Shown: positions 20,294-23,181 of the stretch, in pieces
Position numbering within the stretch: the stretch's first letter is position 1
How the letters are laid out: each line of letters starts with the position of its first letter
Virus record (IMG/VR): IMGVR_UViG_3300045911_000316
Coordinates: 1 to 23,181 of that record
DNA: 23,181 nt
Origin: a virus
Direction: 5' to 3' (one strand)
Program-made: the position numbers and the translations under genes
The notes under the pieces: model-generated
Database searches by the model: none
What the model saw: only the letters and a program-made list of their open reading frames with translations
Told to the model about the DNA's origin: nothing

Positions 20294-20562
20294 GTGCAGC
20301 CACCCCCACGGTGATCGCCAGCCACCCTCGCGGCGATGTAGGTCGTCAGCGCCGCCGGCACCGCATAGCAGGCGATCGCGGCGACCAGCCCGGCGCCGCC
20401 GATGACGGCGCTGATGCCCAGGCCCACGAAGAGCACGCAGAGCACGCAGACGGCCAAGGTCCAGGCCCCGACCGCCAGCGGCGTCCCGTGCGTGGCGCGA
20501 TACCGCCCCTGATAGACCACGGCCTCGACGGAGCCCACGATGGCGAGGAGCAACAAAGTCAT
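20290..20562 (-). CDS. small three-helix membrane protein
   Basis: A 90-residue integral membrane protein with three hydrophobic segments: about 1-18 (TLLLLAIVGSVEAVVY, containing one Glu), 29-52 and 54-80. A charged loop (QGRYRATHG) separates the first two. The start is ATG 20560-20562 with a very strong GGGGAGGAGC site and an ATGA overlap with the preceding gene. It ends in ATGA with the next gene. Size and helices would allow a holin or a superinfection protein, but there is no lysin nearby. The last residues (VAGDHRGGGCT) are encoded by a copy of the dispersed GGGTGGCTG repeat. Confidence 0.6.
   Translation of the reverse strand: MTLLLLAIVGSVEAVVYQGRYRATHGTPLAVGAWTLAVCVLCVLFVGLGISAVIGGAGLVAAIACYAVPAALTTYIAARVAGDHRGGGCT
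20297..20327. repeat. two CAGCCACCC cores within a gene end
   Basis: CAGCCACCC occurs at 20297-20305 and 20319-20327. The second lies in an 18-base sequence (20310-20327) differing by one base from the triple repeat at 16678-16815. A further core lies at 20584-20592. All are in the same orientation as the distant cluster. Confidence 0.75.
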
Positions 20563-20756
20563 GTGCTCCTCCCCGGTGCATCGCAGCCACCCCTCGGCAG
20601 AGCCAGATGCTCGTGGCCCTTGAGCATCGAGGTCACGACCGCGGCCTCGCCGCTCAGCAGAATGACGTGCTCTCGCGTGGCCTGGTCGTAGATCTGCCCG
20701 AAGTGGACGCCGCGGTGTGCCGCGAGCGCCCGCACCGCGTCGACAACGAGAGCCAC
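20559..20756 (-). CDS. small protein, 3' part of an amber-interrupted reading frame
   Basis: Sixty-five codons from GTG 20754-20756. The sequence (ALVVDAVRALAAHRGVHFGQ, then IYDQATREHVILLSG) looks like a genuine alpha/beta protein. There is no good ribosome-binding site before this GTG. Seven bases upstream is an in-frame TAG, and before it the same frame continues to an ATG with a strong GGAGG. The likeliest reading is one 88-codon gene broken by an amber codon at position 21. If the short form is translated it would rely on reinitiation. Its stop shares ATGA with the membrane protein gene. Function unknown. Confidence 0.55.
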   Translation of the reverse strand: MALVVDAVRALAAHRGVHFGQIYDQATREHVILLSGEAAVVTSMLKGHEHLALPRGGCDAPGRST

Positions 20757-20762
20757 GTCCCG

Positions 20763-20825
20763 CTAGCGCAGGGCGGCACACAGATCGGCGACCCGGAGCT
20801 CGACGTGTCGGACCTCCCGCGGCAT
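20763..20825 (-). pseudogene. 5' fragment before the in-frame amber codon
   Basis: Twenty codons (MPREVRHVELRVADLCAALR) from ATG 20823-20825, with GGAGG nine bases upstream and one base after the helicase stop, end in TAG 20763-20765. The frame resumes without shift into the next CDS. The peptide reads naturally into the downstream sequence, suggesting a nonsense mutation, a sequencing error or programmed readthrough. Confidence 0.5.
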
Positions 20826-20826
20826 C

Positions 20827-23181
20827 TCAGTCACCCTCCTCGAACTTCTGGACGAATCGATGAAGGGGCGCACACTCCTTAGTCGCGTTTCTGCAAATGA
20901 AGGCCCGCTCGCGGGCACGGGTCATCGCCACGTAGAAGAGCCGCACGACCTCGTCGCGGAGAGGCCCGGGACCGCTGTTCCACTGGCGTGATCCGGCGGC
21001 GCTGAGGTCGGGGAAGATGAAGGTGCAGTCGGCCTCCGCGCCCTTGAACGAGTTGTGTACGACAATCCGACCAGACACGTAGTGCTCGTGGGGGTCGACA
21101 GAAAGACTGAACACCGTACCGGAATACGGCTCTCTCGTGATCGTCGCCAAGACGGCGTTCGGAGCCTCCTTGCCTCGCGGAAACTCCGACTCAACGACGG
21201 GGACCTCCATCATGCCATCAATCAGGTTGGCAGCAATCGTCTCGAACCAGTAGCGATTCCGCTTCTGCACAACGCCGTCTCGTGAGTAAAGGGGGGCGTC
21301 GATAAAGAGGCCGAGATCGGCCAGTAGCCGCAGTGCGTTCGATCCACTCGACTCCATAAGCCGAGAGTGAACGGCTTGTAGTTGATCTGAGTTCAAGAGT
21401 TGTCCGCGAGAGCCCTCGAATCGCAAAGATGGGATGCCGTACCTCGCCTGATAGTACGACTCGTGCATCGATGCCTGCTCGCGAGTGTCATAAACACCGA
21501 TGATCCAGGCCGCGTGACCCCGCTCGGTAGACAGGCGACCTTTGACGCCGCCGCCGACCGCTGCGCTGCACATGCCGATACGCCACCAGCCGCCTCGTCG
21601 CATCAAGTACACCACGAACTTGTTGTAAAACGACTCGGCAAACCGGACTCGCATCCGGTGCGTCGGGGTGACACGACACCTCGCGAAACCGGCTTGAACG
21701 ACCACCAGTTGTCCATCGAACTGAGAGTGGCCCTTGCGGAACGCGTACCCAGCACCGGTATCCCCCGGAGCGTTGCGCCCGCGAGTGATGTCGTTGCATG
21801 AGGGGTTGAAACTCACGAGTCGATGGATGCTGGAATCGATCTCTCCGATAGGGACGTAGCCCGATGTAGTCAGGATGGGCTCGTCGGGAGGAGAACAGTG
21901 GATGGTTCCAACGAACACCCGCGGAGCCTCTACAAGCCCTTCTAAGCCACGCGAGATCACCCCCACCGGATACTCCACCACCTTCTTCGGAGTGGCCAGG
22001 AGCCTTCCCTGCCACCACTGCGCGGCCTCTGCAACACTCCTCTCCCCGGCCCACACCGCACGCAACTCCGCGTGAACCGCGTCCTCGAACCAGTCCTCGA
22101 TCTCCTCCTCGAGCACGGTCGCGGAGTCCCGCTCCTCCTTGCTCATCGCCGGCGCATCGTCGTCGCCAAACGGATCGTCACCCTTGTCGGTGAGCGGATT
22201 GTCGCCCATGAAAAGCTCGCCCGGTTCATCGCCCTCGTCGGCCTCGCCCAAGCCCTCGATGCGCTTCTTGGCCCCGCGCCGGAGCACACCCTTCGCGCTC
22301 ATGGGGCCAACGAACTTGGCGACGTCCTTGATCGTCCATGGAGCCTTGTTCGGGTTGTCGTGGCAGGGTCGCACAAATGCGAGTAGGCGGGCCAGCATCG
22401 ACAGGCCCTTGCCAGACTGGCCGAGCGGATTCCAGTCGCGACGGTACTTCCGCCACGGGTTGCTGAACGGGATGTGCTTGCGCCGCAGGTTCCCGATCAG
22501 GCTGTTCAGCATGTACGAGCACGAGGTCTGGAACATGACCGAGCGACCGGTCTTGAGAAGCTGCTCGCACTCGTCGACCAGAGGATCGGTGTCGTAGATC
22601 GTGCCCTCACGCCACCCCATCTCGCCGCGCACATCCTCGTCGGCGATCGCCTCTTTCCGGGGCGCATACTCGATGGGCTCGTAGGTCGACAGGTGATCGC
22701 GGACCCAGCCCACGGCGACGCGGAGAACCCGCTCGGGCACGCGGTACGACTGGCTCAGGATGCGGCGGTGCGTGGCCGGCACGCTCGGATCGGAGAACAG
22801 GGAAGGATCGGCTCCTCGCCATGTGTAGAGCGCCTGCCAGGGGTCGCCCACGACGATCGTGGCCTTCGCCTGCTTACCCCACTTCTGGATCAGAGCGTAC
22901 TCAAGGGCGCTCAGATCCTGGGCCTCGTCCACCATGATCACCGCGGGATTGCCCGGCGCGTGATACACGGTGTTGAGTGCGTTCTCGATCAGATCCGTGA
23001 AGTCGATGACGCCCTGCTCCTGCTTGAACGCATCCCACTCGTCGGCGAAGCGAGCCACGTCGTCGTCCCAGTCGTCGCGGGGCACCCGCTTGTGGCGCAG
23101 GATTTCCATGCGCTGCAGGAGCGCGTCGCCATCGGTCTCGATGTTGACATCGGCGCGGCGGTCCCACGCGTTCTCCTCTCC
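20827..23181 (-). CDS. UvrD/Rep-type superfamily 1 DNA helicase with intein, 5' end beyond window
   Basis: An ATP-driven 3'-5' DNA helicase of the UvrD/PcrA/Rep class, probably for phage replication or recombination. The frame is open to the right edge, so the N-terminus with Walker A is not visible. Counting from Met at 23107-23109: motif II DEAQD (61-65), motif III GDPWQALYTWRGA (88-100), motif IV SYRVPERVL (121-129), motif V split as GTIH (401-404) and SFKGAEAD (687-694), motif VI RLFYVAMTRAR (723-733). A 282-residue intein separates the two halves of motif V, so splicing is required for activity. An acidic insertion with DEGDEPG and DDPFGDDD lies at about 290-320. It ends in TGA one base before the next ATG. 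Confidence 0.9.
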   Translation of the reverse strand, partial: GEENAWDRRADVNIETDGDALLQRMEILRHKRVPRDDWDDDVARFADEWDAFKQEQGVIDFTDLIENALNTVYHAPGNPAVIMVDEAQDLSALEYALIQKWGKQAKATIVVGDPWQALYTWRGADPSLFSDPSVPATHRRILSQSYRVPERVLRVAVGWVRDHLSTYEPIEYAPRKEAIADEDVRGEMGWREGTIYDTDPLVDECEQLLKTGRSVMFQTSCSYMLNSLIGNLRRKHIPFSNPWRKYRRDWNPLGQSGKGLSMLARLLAFVRPCHDNPNKAPWTIKDVAKFVGPMSAKGVLRRGAKKRIEGLGEADEGDEPGELFMGDNPLTDKGDDPFGDDDAPAMSKEERDSATVLEEEIEDWFEDAVHAELRAVWAGERSVAEAAQWWQGRLLATPKKVVEYPVGVISRGLEGLVEAPRVFVGTIHCSPPDEPILTTSGYVPIGEIDSSIHRLVSFNPSCNDITRGRNAPGDTGAGYAFRKGHSQFDGQLVVVQAGFARCRVTPTHRMRVRFAESFYNKFVVYLMRRGGWWRIGMCSAAVGGGVKGRLSTERGHAAWIIGVYDTREQASMHESYYQARYGIPSLRFEGSRGQLLNSDQLQAVHSRLMESSGSNALRLLADLGLFIDAPLYSRDGVVQKRNRYWFETIAANLIDGMMEVPVVESEFPRGKEAPNAVLATITREPYSGTVFSLSVDPHEHYVSGRIVVHNSFKGAEADCTFIFPDLSAAGSRQWNSGPGPLRDEVVRLFYVAMTRARERAFICRNATKECAPLHRFVQKFEEGD
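21052..21897 (-). mobile_element. intein (Hint domain) with degenerate GIY-YIG-like insertion
   Basis: A 282-residue protein-splicing element. Using the same helicase numbering: splice-site Cys405 opens block A (CSPPDEPILTTSGYVPIGEI); block B is CRVTPTHRMRV with T481 and H484; block F is GTVFSLSVDPHEHYVSG; block G is RIVVHN, giving penultimate His685 and Asn686; the +1 extein residue is Ser687. All splicing residues are present, so it is probably active. Residues 498-558 contain FVVYLMRRGGWWRIG, R525 and E550 then YG, the order of a GIY-YIG nuclease, though the second Tyr is replaced. The DNA is less GC-rich (32 of 60 at 21361-21420 against 43 of 60 at 22681-22740), suggesting separate origin. 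Confidence 0.88.

Noticed and set aside
20763-20765. Genome-wide TAG recoding
   Set aside because: The gene at 14561-14800 ends in TAG at a sensible place, and I found no in-frame TAG in the large structural genes. A single amber does not support an alternative code.

Overview
The window is a high-GC (about two thirds G+C by eye) stretch of a tailed double-stranded DNA bacteriophage (Caudoviricetes) or prophage. Every gene I can support lies on the minus strand, so the map reads from base 23181 down to base 1. Genes are tightly packed with ATGA or TGATG stop/start overlaps and clear Shine-Dalgarno sequences, pointing to a bacterial host. The host cannot be named from the sequence. The capsid block (DUF4055-type portal, MuF-like head protein, scaffold, P22-type coat protein) suggests a short-tailed or otherwise P22-like virion, but no tail, lysin or integrase gene is visible.

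Region by region in transcription order. (1) 23181-20827: an incomplete UvrD/Rep-type superfamily 1 helicase whose motif V is interrupted by a 282-residue intein carrying a degenerate GIY-YIG-like insertion. (2) 20825-16958: small accessory genes, including an in-frame amber break, a three-helix membrane protein, several cysteine-rich (possibly zinc-binding) proteins, a DUF6011-like protein and a lipoprotein-like peptide. They are punctuated by a repeated promoter-like element (TTGCAT, 16-17 bp, extended TGGTACGAT) with a GCATNNATGC palindrome inside its spacer. (3) 16957-14801: two paralogous genes about 1 kb apart, each with its own promoter, leader and hairpin terminator, separated by a repeat-rich non-coding stretch and followed by another GC-rich gap. 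(4) 14800-9556: a tightly overlapping cassette of VRR-type nuclease, SAM methyltransferase, IbrA-like PP-loop (PAPS-reductase family) protein, Fe(II)/2-oxoglutarate oxygenase and two tandem ParB/IbrB-like proteins. (5) 9383-7067: small and large terminase. (6) 7037-5614: three membrane or secreted proteins. (7) 5612-1: portal, head morphogenesis, scaffold, major capsid protein and small downstream genes running off the left edge.

Working together, regions 5 and 7 form the packaging and head-assembly module and region 1 belongs to replication or recombination. Region 4 sits directly upstream of the terminase and combines enzyme families that elsewhere act in DNA base modification or sulfur/nucleotide chemistry. 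It is the best candidate for an undescribed system: possibly a genome-modification pathway acting before packaging, though this is inference. The recurring promoter/operator elements and the GGAGTCC ribosome-binding context suggest coordinated control of the small genes between 14 and 19.5 kb.
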